This document shows positions 1-6,622 of a stretch of 11,357 bases of DNA, one piece after another. The first letter of the stretch is position 1. Every line of letters begins with the position of its first letter. The translations under genes were made by a program, and so were the position numbers. Under the pieces are notes generated by a model. It did no database searches and was not told the origin of the DNA. It worked only from the letters and a program-made list of their open reading frames with translations. Where the stretch lies: NCBI GenBank assembly GCA_002402585.1, contig DHGC01000056.1:14442-25798 (forward strand), given 5' to 3'. This DNA comes from Erysipelotrichaceae bacterium UBA4808. Its GTDB lineage: Bacteria; Bacillota_I; Bacilli_A; Erysipelotrichales; Erysipelotrichaceae.

Positions 1-1445
1 GTACGAACATCGAGAAATAGAGCGTTTTGTTTCTTGAATTCTTCTACTTGGGATGGATAGACCACCTTGTAATGACCTTCAATGACATTCTCTGCAATAT
101 AGCCCAAAATATTCACAGGGTCTTTAGCCGATGAGTATGGGGGCGCATACGCCAATTCCAAATCACTCAAATCGGTTACTTTCGCTTTGGATTTGATTGC
201 GGTCGCAATGACATCGATACGTTTTTCTGTTCCATCTTGTCCAATCGCTTGAGCACCGAGGATCTCTAAGGTTTCAGGATTGTAGACCAACTTGAAATCG
301 ATATTGGTTGCGCCTGGATAGTAGGACGCATGGTTGTTGCGGTGCGCATGGATTGCTTGAACCGGCAATTTCTTCATTTCAGCCGTACGTTGGTTGTTTC
401 CAGTTGCCGCAACAGTTAAATTGAAGACCTTCAAGACGGACGTTCCCATCGAGCCTTTGTATTCGACATCTTTACCATGAATGATATCCGCTAAGATACG
501 TGCTTGGCGATTTGCTGGCCATGCCAATGCAATCGCTGTATCGTGATTGGTCACAAAATCTTTAACCTGGATCGCATCCCCAAGCGCATACACATCCTTA
601 ACGACTTCTTTGGAATTCGCATCGTAGGTTTCTAACTTCGAAGAGACTGCGATATGACCACGAGGGCCGACCAATAAGTCTGCTTTCTTCGCTAAGGTAT
701 TTTCAGGTACGACACCGATGGATAAAATGATCATATCGGTATCGATGGCTTTGCCACTTTCAAGGTTGATGGTTCTGCCTTGATTCGCAAAACTCAACAA
801 ACCATCACCCAATACAAGATCCACGCCATGGGTATTTAATTCTTTATGGACGATTTGTGCCATTTCAAAATCAAACGGAGCCAAAACCTGTGGCAGTTTT
901 TCAACCAAAGTGACTTTGATGCCACGTTCAGTCAAGTTTTCAGCCATTTCAACTCCAATGAAACCACCACCGACCACAACAGCCGTTTTAGGTTGCTTGG
1001 TTTCAATGAAACGATAAATCGCATCCGTATCAGGAATGTTTCTTAAAGTAAACAAATTGCTCGCTTCTTTGATACCTTCGATTGGTGGGAAGATCGGCTT
1101 CGCCCCCGGTGAAAGAATCAAAACATCAAAGCTTTCTTGATACGTTTCCCCTGTTTTTGTTTTCTTTACAGTTACGGTTTTCTCAGCACGATTGATATCC
1201 ACGACTTCAGAGAAATTACGGATGTCCAAATTGAAACGCTCAGACATCCCTTCAACCGTTTGGACCAAGAGGTCATCACGATCCGTAATCACATTCCCAA
1301 TATAGTAAGGTAAACCACAGTTCGCGAAACTGATATACTCATCGCGTTCAAACATAATAATTTCATCTTCTTCACTTAAGCGACGAAGACGGGCAGCTGC
1401 GGTCGCACCACCGGCAACACCCCCAACAATTAAGATTTTTTTCAT
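1..1445 (-). CDS. cdr: CoA-disulfide reductase with C-terminal rhodanese domain (partial, 3' end outside window)
   Basis: A flavoprotein of the pyridine nucleotide-disulfide reductase family, expected to reduce CoA disulfide (and perhaps CoA persulfide) with NAD(P)H in the cytoplasm. I translated 481 codons back from the ATG at 1443-1445. They show an FAD Rossmann motif at residues 6-20 (VGGVAGGATAA), then SFANCGLPYY, which places the family's single redox cysteine at Cys43, its classical position. An NAD(P)-binding GGGFIG lies near 159-164, YALGDA near 286-291, and the dimer-domain LAYAPPYSSAKDP near 431-442. Glutathione reductase would have CxxxxC, so the single Cys points to CoA-disulfide reductase or NADH oxidase. 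The frame continues to the edge with LFLDVR (476-481), the usual opening of a rhodanese domain, indicating the CoADR-RHD fusion form. The start is supported by AAAGGAG at 1453-1459, seven bases upstream. It stands alone behind its own promoter. Family certain; substrate likely; rhodanese inferred from six residues. Confidence 0.9.
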   Translation of the reverse strand, partial: MKKILIVGGVAGGATAAARLRRLSEEDEIIMFERDEYISFANCGLPYYIGNVITDRDDLLVQTVEGMSERFNLDIRNFSEVVDINRAEKTVTVKKTKTGETYQESFDVLILSPGAKPIFPPIEGIKEASNLFTLRNIPDTDAIYRFIETKQPKTAVVVGGGFIGVEMAENLTERGIKVTLVEKLPQVLAPFDFEMAQIVHKELNTHGVDLVLGDGLLSFANQGRTINLESGKAIDTDMIILSIGVVPENTLAKKADLLVGPRGHIAVSSKLETYDANSKEVVKDVYALGDAIQVKDFVTNHDTAIALAWPANRQARILADIIHGKDVEYKGSMGTSVLKVFNLTVAATGNNQRTAEMKKLPVQAIHAHRNNHASYYPGATNIDFKLVYNPETLEILGAQAIGQDGTEKRIDVIATAIKSKAKVTDLSDLELAYAPPYSSAKDPVNILGYIAENVIEGHYKVVYPSQVEEFKKQNALFLDVR

Positions 1446-1467
1446 CGTTCTGCTCCTTTGCGCATAA

Positions 1468-1483
1468 ACTCACAAGTATGAGT
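1468..1483. promoter_or_regulatory. Inverted repeat overlapping the -10 box and start site of the reductase gene (candidate operator)
   Basis: ACTCA (1468-1472) and TGAGT (1479-1483) form 5-bp inverted arms around a 6-base centre. The element covers the downstream half of the -10 box and the predicted +1, the usual place for a repressor to block. A second partial dyad, GCAAA and TTTGC (about 1501-1519), covers the -35 box. Short arms can arise by chance in AT-rich DNA, so this is a candidate only. Confidence 0.3.
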
Positions 1484-1509
1484 ATAAAACTGCAAACACG
1501 GCAAATCAA
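1481..1509 (-). promoter_or_regulatory. Sigma-A type promoter for the CoA-disulfide reductase gene
   Basis: On the minus strand a -35 box TTGATT (1504-1509) is separated by exactly 17 bases from a -10 box TATACT (1481-1486). The expected transcription start is near 1474, giving a leader of about 30 nt that contains the AAAGGAG ribosome binding site. Confidence 0.65.
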
Positions 1510-1587
1510 TAACTTTGCGAAATTTTGTTAGATTTAATACAAATATTATGCATTTTCACAACTTTTAAGAAATTATCCCTTCTTTCA

Positions 1588-2457
1588 CTACGAAATACAG
1601 TTATTTAGAACGTCTATGAATGCATCTGAATCATCCAATGCGAAGACACGCTCAAAGTGTGGAATCGTGGATGGTTTAATCATAGGCAGAATCGATGGCT
1701 TATGCCATGCGTAGTTGTTTTGGATTGAGAAATGATGGACATCATTGGGTTGATCACTTAACAATACGGTGACTTTACCCAAGGAATTCATGATTTTCAA
1801 ACGCATGAAATCTTCGAGTCCGTCTTCTGTCGGACCAACGAAACTCAACATCCCATATTTGGGACAATGCGATTTGCAGATCTTCTCAGCCGAATCATCT
1901 TTCAATAGGGGTGTATTCACAAAATAAATCATGGATACATTCGCATCTTTTAATTGTTCAAACAAAACATGATCCACAGCAGAACGATTCTGTAAGAGCA
2001 CCGTATAGGGACTGTCATTGAACGATGCGCAGATCTGTTTGCTTGCTTCAATATAAACATCTTCACGATTCAAGGTCGTCACAATTGAAACGCGTTTAAC
2101 TTTGCGTTCAAGTAGTGAGTTATCGCCACATAAATATAGGAAAAGCGGCGTCTCCTCTTTCAAATCCTGAATAAGGGCTTTTGGATATGCTTCGTCGTAC
2201 TTATGCACGATGTATACCCGTTGGCGAAGACGCGCAAAAGCACTCTCTGTTTCACGTTTGATGAGTTGGCAGACTTGAGGAAAATACTGGACGAATTTCG
2301 TACTTTCGAAATAGGTCTCATAAAATTTTCGGACATCCATTAATTCTTGGATGTTGTCTTTATTGATGCGTGAATGGACGAGATGATCATTTTGAACCAA
2401 GCGTCGAAGCACGGTATAGTTGATGGCAAGTTGTTTATTGATTGTTGATTTATTCAT
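1588..2457 (-). CDS. Divergent DprA/Smf-like protein (SLOG-type Rossmann fold), second gene of a WYL pair
   Basis: A 289-residue cytoplasmic protein. Residues 1-80 are a charged, mostly helical segment I cannot assign. Residues 87-126 (YDEAYPKALIQDL, then LFLYLCGDNSLLERKVKRVSIV) match the entrance of the DprA fold, usually YPxxLxxLxDPPxxLYxxGxxxLLxxxxVAIVG. Residues 201-235, with SFVGPTED and RLKIMNSLGKVTVLL, resemble the later DprA segment containing RNRIIAGLS. Missing are the GSR after the first strand (TTL here) and the S/G-G-x-A-x-GID loop that shapes the DNA-binding pocket of transformation DprA. So this is a DprA relative, not a plain competence DprA. Its ATG overlaps the last 8 nt of the WYL gene (2450-2457), so the two are very probably co-transcribed and translationally coupled; no strong separate ribosome binding site is visible. 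The stop is TAG. No strong terminator follows. Function unknown; DprA relationship fairly sure. Confidence 0.7.
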   Translation of the reverse strand: MNKSTINKQLAINYTVLRRLVQNDHLVHSRINKDNIQELMDVRKFYETYFESTKFVQYFPQVCQLIKRETESAFARLRQRVYIVHKYDEAYPKALIQDLKEETPLFLYLCGDNSLLERKVKRVSIVTTLNREDVYIEASKQICASFNDSPYTVLLQNRSAVDHVLFEQLKDANVSMIYFVNTPLLKDDSAEKICKSHCPKYGMLSFVGPTEDGLEDFMRLKIMNSLGKVTVLLSDQPNDVHHFSIQNNYAWHKPSILPMIKPSTIPHFERVFALDDSDAFIDVLNNCIS

Positions 2458-3430
2458 ATTGATTTAAGCTCTTTTGACACAATTCGATGAGTTCATTTTT
2501 TACAAATCCAGGAGATAGAATTTTCGCTTTATCCCCAAACTGTAAGACCCAGGCAAAGAAGGTTGGGCTGACGGTTATGTTTTCGGTGATGGTAAACCAA
2601 CCATCGTTTTGTTTATGAATCTTTACATCCAAGCCAAAGCGATCGAAGACCACATTGACCAAGGACGCATGGAAAGTCATGGTCACTTCTTCTTGATTCC
2701 CAGTATACATGTGGAAGAGTCCGGCACAGTATTGTTCCACTGCTTCAAGATCGGCTTGGTGTTCATGCTTTGTTTTAAGTATGGATACTTCACGCATCTT
2801 ATCTAAACGATAAACTGCATGGTCTTGATGGCTCTCTTGATAGACGATGACATAATATTTCTCATCATCCCAACACAAGAATACTGGGATGACATGATAG
2901 AATTCACCTTGTTTACGATAGACAATTTCCTTATCCAAATCATAATCAAAATATTTGAAGCGAATCATACGTTGTTTAAGGATTGCTTCATGAATCGCAT
3001 CCACATTCAGATAAACCGCATTGTTCTTTGACTTCAAACGATTGTAGATCCAATCATTCCGCTCCAAACGCTCCGCTTCATGAACACTGGTTAGACTCTT
3101 CAACTTCGTAATCAGTTCACTGCTTTTTTCAGCGGTAATAAATTTCGCGAATTTAACCGCATCGACTAACAACTTCAATTCAGCCAATTGAAAAAGACGA
3201 TTCCCCACATGGTATCGATTCTGTTTCTCTTTATCATTAATGATATCCATGCCATAAGCTTCCAATAGTTCCATGTAGAGATAAATGCTTTTACGCTCAC
3301 TCTTAATGCCTTTAGCAGCGAGATAATCAATAATCTCTTGAACGGTCAGGTGATGTTCATCATCCGTTTCCCGCAAGAGCAGATCTTGGATTTCCAAGAG
3401 TTTTAGTTTATTTTGAGGACGTTCTTCCAT
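2450..3430 (-). CDS. WYL-domain transcriptional regulator
   Basis: A 326-residue DNA-binding regulator with the standard three-part layout. An N-terminal winged helix-turn-helix spans about residues 8-75 (VQEIIDYLAAKGI, then the recognition region ERKSIYLYMELLEAYG). A WYL domain spans about 142-218, where EFYHVIPVFLCWDDEKYYVIVY corresponds to the usual YxVxPxxLxWxxxxYYLxxY core and VYRLDKM is the strand that closes it. A C-terminal WCX domain spans about 247-322 (VTMTFHAS, then FFAWVLQFGDKAKILSP). WYL proteins bind nucleotides or nucleic acid and usually repress nearby genes. Here the obvious partner is the overlapping DprA-like gene. The ATG at 3428-3430 has only a weak Shine-Dalgarno (TTGAGC), but a promoter sits immediately upstream. 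Domain assignment is sure; ligand and target genes are unknown. Confidence 0.9.
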   Translation of the reverse strand: MEERPQNKLKLLEIQDLLLRETDDEHHLTVQEIIDYLAAKGIKSERKSIYLYMELLEAYGMDIINDKEKQNRYHVGNRLFQLAELKLLVDAVKFAKFITAEKSSELITKLKSLTSVHEAERLERNDWIYNRLKSKNNAVYLNVDAIHEAILKQRMIRFKYFDYDLDKEIVYRKQGEFYHVIPVFLCWDDEKYYVIVYQESHQDHAVYRLDKMREVSILKTKHEHQADLEAVEQYCAGLFHMYTGNQEEVTMTFHASLVNVVFDRFGLDVKIHKQNDGWFTITENITVSPTFFAWVLQFGDKAKILSPGFVKNELIELCQKSLNQYE

Positions 3431-3436
3431 AGCTCA

Positions 3437-3465
3437 ATTGTACATCTTTATGGATAGTTTGGAAA
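3437..3465 (-). promoter_or_regulatory. Promoter of the WYL/DprA-like pair, positioned for a leaderless transcript
   Basis: The minus strand reads TTTCCA (3460-3465), a 17-base spacer, then TACAAT (3437-3442). Only six bases (3431-3436) separate the -10 box from the ATG of the WYL gene, so the predicted +1 falls on or next to the A of the start codon. This agrees with the poor ribosome binding site there. The -35 box abuts the U-tract of the preceding membrane-protein terminator. Confidence 0.5.
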
Positions 3466-3485
3466 ATAAAACAAGCTAAGCTTGT
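3463..3485 (-). terminator. Intrinsic terminator overlapping the stop codon of the YczE-like gene
   Basis: On the minus strand ACAAGC and GCTTGT (within 3471-3485) form a 6-bp stem with a 3-base loop, followed by TTTATTTT. The gene's TAG stop (3476-3478) spans the stem-loop junction. It should separate the membrane-protein gene from the WYL/DprA-like unit downstream. Confidence 0.65.
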
Positions 3486-4129
3486 CTTAAGGAAATTGGG
3501 AGAAGTTTCTTCCATTTAATATTTAAGAATGCGATGACACTTCCAAGGGTTAGTGCGAAGATGATTGTTCCTTCACGTACCGCATTGAATGGAACCGGAA
3601 AGAGGAAGCCTAGAATCAAGGTCATTGTGATAAAGCTGATGTCTGCGATGATACGCACTGTTATAAAAGGAATGGTATAGGTTTTCGAAATCAAAGCAAT
3701 CAAAGCGTCATACGGAAGGACGGCTAGATTGATGCTCAACATCAAACTAACCCCAACACCCATGATCAAGATTGCTGTAAGGAGGAGTGCAAGTTGTTGG
3801 AAATAGCTGTTAAAATTGAGGTTCGCAATCCAAGGCACATCGTAGAGAAAGAAGTTAACGACAGAGCCAAAGACGCTGTTCAATAAGAGTTGAAGGCCAA
3901 TGGACCAATGAACATTCTTTTTGAGAATGATCAACTCGATGATGAAACAAAACAGATTCAAGAAAAAGACGATTGTTCCAGCTTTGACATTCAAAATATG
4001 TGCTAGCGTTGAACTGAAACCCGAGACCGTACTTTGGCCGAGGTTTGCTTTGATTAAAAGGGTCATTCCAATCGCAATGATGGTGACCGCTAATAAGTTT
4101 AGTAGAATCCGAGGTAGTGTTCGACGCAT
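3476..4129 (-). CDS. YczE/YyaS/YitT-family integral membrane protein
   Basis: A 217-residue, very hydrophobic protein with about six membrane segments (roughly residues 7-27, 50-69, 78-96, 112-134, 157-177 and 185-203) and a basic C-terminus (IKWKKLLPISLRQA), which suggests a cytoplasmic tail. It carries an internal duplication typical of this family. The first copy, IAIGMTLLIKANLGQSTVSG, resembles the second, GVGVSLMLSINLAVLPYDA; in each a Gly-rich helix ends in a polar N-L turn, followed by a small-residue segment. Members of the YczE/YitT group are poorly characterised and no substrate can be given. The ATG at 4127-4129 follows GGAGGG at a short spacing. It is divergent from pepT, with overlapping promoters between them, and ends in its own terminator, so it is probably monocistronic. 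Family assignment is good; function unknown. Confidence 0.75.
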   Translation of the reverse strand: MRRTLPRILLNLLAVTIIAIGMTLLIKANLGQSTVSGFSSTLAHILNVKAGTIVFFLNLFCFIIELIILKKNVHWSIGLQLLLNSVFGSVVNFFLYDVPWIANLNFNSYFQQLALLLTAILIMGVGVSLMLSINLAVLPYDALIALISKTYTIPFITVRIIADISFITMTLILGFLFPVPFNAVREGTIIFALTLGSVIAFLNIKWKKLLPISLRQA

Positions 4130-4151
4130 ATGCCCTCCATTAATCTAAAGC

Positions 4152-4179
4152 ACTATAGCATATTTTCACATTTTGTACA
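4152..4179 (-). promoter_or_regulatory. Extended -10 promoter for the YczE-like gene
   Basis: The minus strand reads TGTACA (4174-4179), a 16-base spacer, then TATAGT (4152-4157) preceded by TGC, an extended -10 signature. The predicted start lies near 4145, about 16 bases before the ATG, and the leader contains GGAGGG. Confidence 0.55.
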
Positions 4180-4180
4180 G

Positions 4181-4186
4181 TATAAT
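4181..4186 (+). promoter_or_regulatory. -10 box of the pepT promoter
   Basis: A perfect TATAAT lies 24 bases before the pepT ATG. No good -35 hexamer is visible 16-18 bases upstream (GCATAT at 17), so the promoter may be weak or activator-dependent. It sits one base from the -35 box of the opposing promoter. Confidence 0.5.
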
Positions 4187-4210
4187 AGACTCAATAGAAA
4201 AGAGAAATTT

Positions 4211-5437
4211 ATGGAAAACTTATTAAATCGCTTTATACGTTATTGTAAAATCAATACACGCTCGAATGAAAAGAGCAATACCGTCCCTTCATCTGAAAAC
4301 CAAGTTGTCTTTGCCAAAATGTTGACACAGGAATTGGTAGACTTAGGCTTTGATGAAGTTATTTATAACCCTGAAAATGGTTTCGTGTCCGCAACGGTTA
4401 AAAGCAATGTGGATCATGAAGTGGATACGATTGGTTTTATCGCTCATTATGATACCGCTGATTTCAACTCTGAGAACATTCAACCACGCGTCATTGAAAA
4501 CTATGATGGAAGTCCCATCGTACTCAATGAAGCGTCTGGTTTGATTTCTGATCCATTGTTGTTTCCTCATTTAAAGGAATTGGTGGGTCATACATTGATT
4601 GTCACCGATGGTAATACCCTCTTGGGTGCGGATGATAAAGCGGGTGTTGTAGAAATTATTGAGGCGATGTTGATCCTTAAGAATAATCCAGACTTAAAGC
4701 ACGGAGAAATACGGATTGCCTTTGGACCGGATGAAGAGATTGGTCGCGGTGCGAATCTCTTTGATGCGTCCAATTTCAGAGCAAAGTTTGCGTACACCTT
4801 AGATGGAGCGAAACGTGGTGAACTCGAGTATGAGAGTTTCAATGCGGCAGCTGCCACCATCGAACTCCATGGCGTATCGGTACATCCAGGTACCGCCAAA
4901 GACAAGATGATCAACTGTGCCAAATTGGCCATGGAATTCGATGCCCTCTTACCGGCGAACGAAGTGCCGGAACATACCGAACACTATGAAGGTTTCTACC
5001 TCTTGCACGACATGGAGACGACGATCGACCATGGTAAGATGACCTACATCATCCGTGATCATGATAAAGCCAAGTTCTTAGCTCGCAAAGAGCGCATGCT
5101 TAAGAATGCGAATTACTTGAATGAAAAATACGGTGCTGAACGTTTTGTGGTTAAGATGAAAGATTCCTACTATAACATGCGCGAAGTCATCGAGAAAGAT
5201 ATGAAGCCTGTTGAATTGGCTAAAAAAGCCATGGTTGCTTGTGATATCGAACCGATCATCCAACCGATTCGTGGAGGAACCGATGGTTCAAAGATCTCCT
5301 TCATGGGTATCCCTACGCCAAATCTCTTTACCGGTGGTGGCAACTACCATGGTCCTTATGAATATGCGTCCTTAGATGACATGCAGAAAGCAGTGGAGGT
5401 CATTGTCAAACTCGTTCAATTGAACGCGGAGGTGTAA
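4211..5437 (+). CDS. pepT: Peptidase T (tripeptide aminopeptidase, M20 family)
   Basis: A cytoplasmic di-zinc aminopeptidase that releases the N-terminal residue from tripeptides. From the ATG at 4211 it is 408 residues, the standard PepT length. Metal and catalytic motifs are intact: GFIAHYDTADF (His79, catalytic Asp81), LLGADDKAGV (Asp141), FGPDEEIGRG (general base Glu175 with Glu176), AYTLDGAKRG (Asp198) and the C-terminal GGGNYHGPYEY (His380). GVSVHPGTAK (His225) belongs to the lid/dimerisation domain. The open frame extends back to 4130, but that part covers the divergent promoter region including TATAAT at 4181 and has no ribosome binding site, so I reject it. A modest AGAGA lies 5 bases before 4211. 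It is first in an operon with the DUF438/PAS gene, whose ribosome binding site (GGAGG, 5429-5433) lies inside the pepT 3' end. Very sure. Confidence 0.95.
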   Translation: MENLLNRFIRYCKINTRSNEKSNTVPSSENQVVFAKMLTQELVDLGFDEVIYNPENGFVSATVKSNVDHEVDTIGFIAHYDTADFNSENIQPRVIENYDGSPIVLNEASGLISDPLLFPHLKELVGHTLIVTDGNTLLGADDKAGVVEIIEAMLILKNNPDLKHGEIRIAFGPDEEIGRGANLFDASNFRAKFAYTLDGAKRGELEYESFNAAAATIELHGVSVHPGTAKDKMINCAKLAMEFDALLPANEVPEHTEHYEGFYLLHDMETTIDHGKMTYIIRDHDKAKFLARKERMLKNANYLNEKYGAERFVVKMKDSYYNMREVIEKDMKPVELAKKAMVACDIEPIIQPIRGGTDGSKISFMGIPTPNLFTGGGNYHGPYEYASLDDMQKAVEVIVKLVQLNAEV

Positions 5438-6592
5438 ATGGAAGCTCGACTTGAACGTTTATTGGAGTACGTCAATCGGATTTCGAAAAACGAAGCGAAT
5501 TATGATGTGTATAAGAAATATGAGAAGGAAGTCTTGAGTGTCAATGCGTCGGACTTGTTTACCTTGTTTTATGAGGTCCACAAGAACGGCTCAAAACCTG
5601 CAGAAATTCTGGTGTACTTGGATAAGCTGATCCATCTCTTCTCACAAAGCTTGGATACAAAGCGTTTGGAAATGCCACAGGATTCGTTCTTGGATCATAT
5701 GATGCAAGAGAATCGCGAAATGGAAAAGCGTTTAAATGCAATCAAAACAATTTTGATTGAAGATAAATACCAATTTATTCCTGAACATTTGATTGAGCGT
5801 TTTGAGGAACTCATTCCCTTTGAGTTGCACTATACCAAACTTCAAAACATCCTTTTCCCTTTCTTAGAATCCAAGGGTGAACAATACCAGGGCACGACCA
5901 TTCTATGGTCTCTACAGGATCAAACGCGTAAACGTTTAAAAGACACCTTCGATGCTTTGAAAAATAATCTACCCAGACAAACTATCAGTGAAATCATAGG
6001 GGACTACTTCTTCAAAGCTTTTGGTTTGATTCAAAAAGAAGAAATGATTCTCTTCCAAGTCGCGCATGAACTTTTAAGTGTCAATGAACTTGAGGCCATG
6101 CGTCACCAAAGCTTCGAACTCGGTTTCATATGGATCCCATTGCCAAAACCTCGTCCTCAACCTAAATTCGCTGTGGACAACGCTTTCTTCACGACAGAGA
6201 CTGGTTCCTTGAGTTTTGATCAATTGACAATGGTCTTGGATGCCTTGCCTATCGATTGCACGTATGTGGATGAAAACAATAAGGTACGTTGGTTCAATCG
6301 ACCTAAAGATCGTATCTTCCCCCGTTCACCTGTCATCATTGGTCGCGATGTCCGTAACTGTCACCCAGCGGAGAGTGTGGATGTGGTGGAAAACATCATT
6401 GAAAGCTTCCGTAGAGGTGAACAGAGCGAAGCCAACTTCTGGATTGAAATGCGTGGTAAGTTCCTTTATATCCGCTATTTCGCCCTAAGAGATAAAGCGA
6501 ATGTTTATAAGGGTGTTCTTGAACTCTCACAAGAAGTCAGTGGCATTCGTGCTCTTGAAGGTCAACGTAAACTTCTGCAATGGGATAAATAA
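5438..6592 (+). CDS. DUF438 / hemerythrin-like / PAS-domain protein
   Basis: A 384-residue soluble protein without membrane segments. Three regions follow in order. A DUF438-like helical domain covers about residues 5-78. A hemerythrin-like four-helix region covers about 80-232, with MMQENREMEKRL, FELHYTKLQNILFPFLESKG and LIQKEEMILFQVAHELLS. A PAS domain covers about 258-372, with PIDCTYVDENNKVRWFN, RSPVIIGRDVRNCHP and ANFWIEMRGKFLYIRYFAL. The PAS stretch is the hallmark of DUF438 proteins, and the CHP block is strongly conserved there. In relatives the middle region has HPxH near its start and HYxxxEN later; here those read SFLD (83-86) and HYTKLQN (131-137), so metal binding is doubtful. 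No output domain (kinase, HTH, GGDEF) is present. It starts directly after the pepT TAA, with GGAGG seven bases upstream, so both are surely co-transcribed; a terminator follows at once. Architecture confident, role unknown, probably sensing. Confidence 0.85.
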   Translation: MEARLERLLEYVNRISKNEANYDVYKKYEKEVLSVNASDLFTLFYEVHKNGSKPAEILVYLDKLIHLFSQSLDTKRLEMPQDSFLDHMMQENREMEKRLNAIKTILIEDKYQFIPEHLIERFEELIPFELHYTKLQNILFPFLESKGEQYQGTTILWSLQDQTRKRLKDTFDALKNNLPRQTISEIIGDYFFKAFGLIQKEEMILFQVAHELLSVNELEAMRHQSFELGFIWIPLPKPRPQPKFAVDNAFFTTETGSLSFDQLTMVLDALPIDCTYVDENNKVRWFNRPKDRIFPRSPVIIGRDVRNCHPAESVDVVENIIESFRRGEQSEANFWIEMRGKFLYIRYFALRDKANVYKGVLELSQEVSGIRALEGQRKLLQWDK

Positions 6593-6613
6593 AAACTCGC
6601 GTTTGCGAGTTTT
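6593..6613. terminator. Bidirectional intrinsic terminator between the DUF438/PAS gene and tRNA-Leu(CAG)
   Basis: AAACTCGC (6593-6600) and GCGAGTTT (6605-6612) form an 8-bp stem with a 4-base loop. The plus strand continues T, A, TCTTTTCTT after the stem; the minus strand gives a run of five T (GCGAGTTTTTATT). It begins directly after the TAA stop of the PAS gene and can end transcription from both sides. Confidence 0.85.
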
Positions 6614-6622
6614 ATCTTTTCT

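Noticed and set aside
846..1046. Plus-strand open frame of 66 codons
   Set aside because: It lies opposite the well-conserved NAD-binding region of the CoA-disulfide reductase and has no ribosome binding site; a shadow frame.
1446..1587. Terminator after the DprA-like gene
   Set aside because: Only a weak AAGAA/TTCTT pairing without a T-run is present, so none is called; readthrough toward the reductase gene is possible.
4588..4932. Minus-strand open frame of 114 codons inside pepT
   Set aside because: It is antisense to the catalytic core of a clearly conserved peptidase, and its translation shows no family features.
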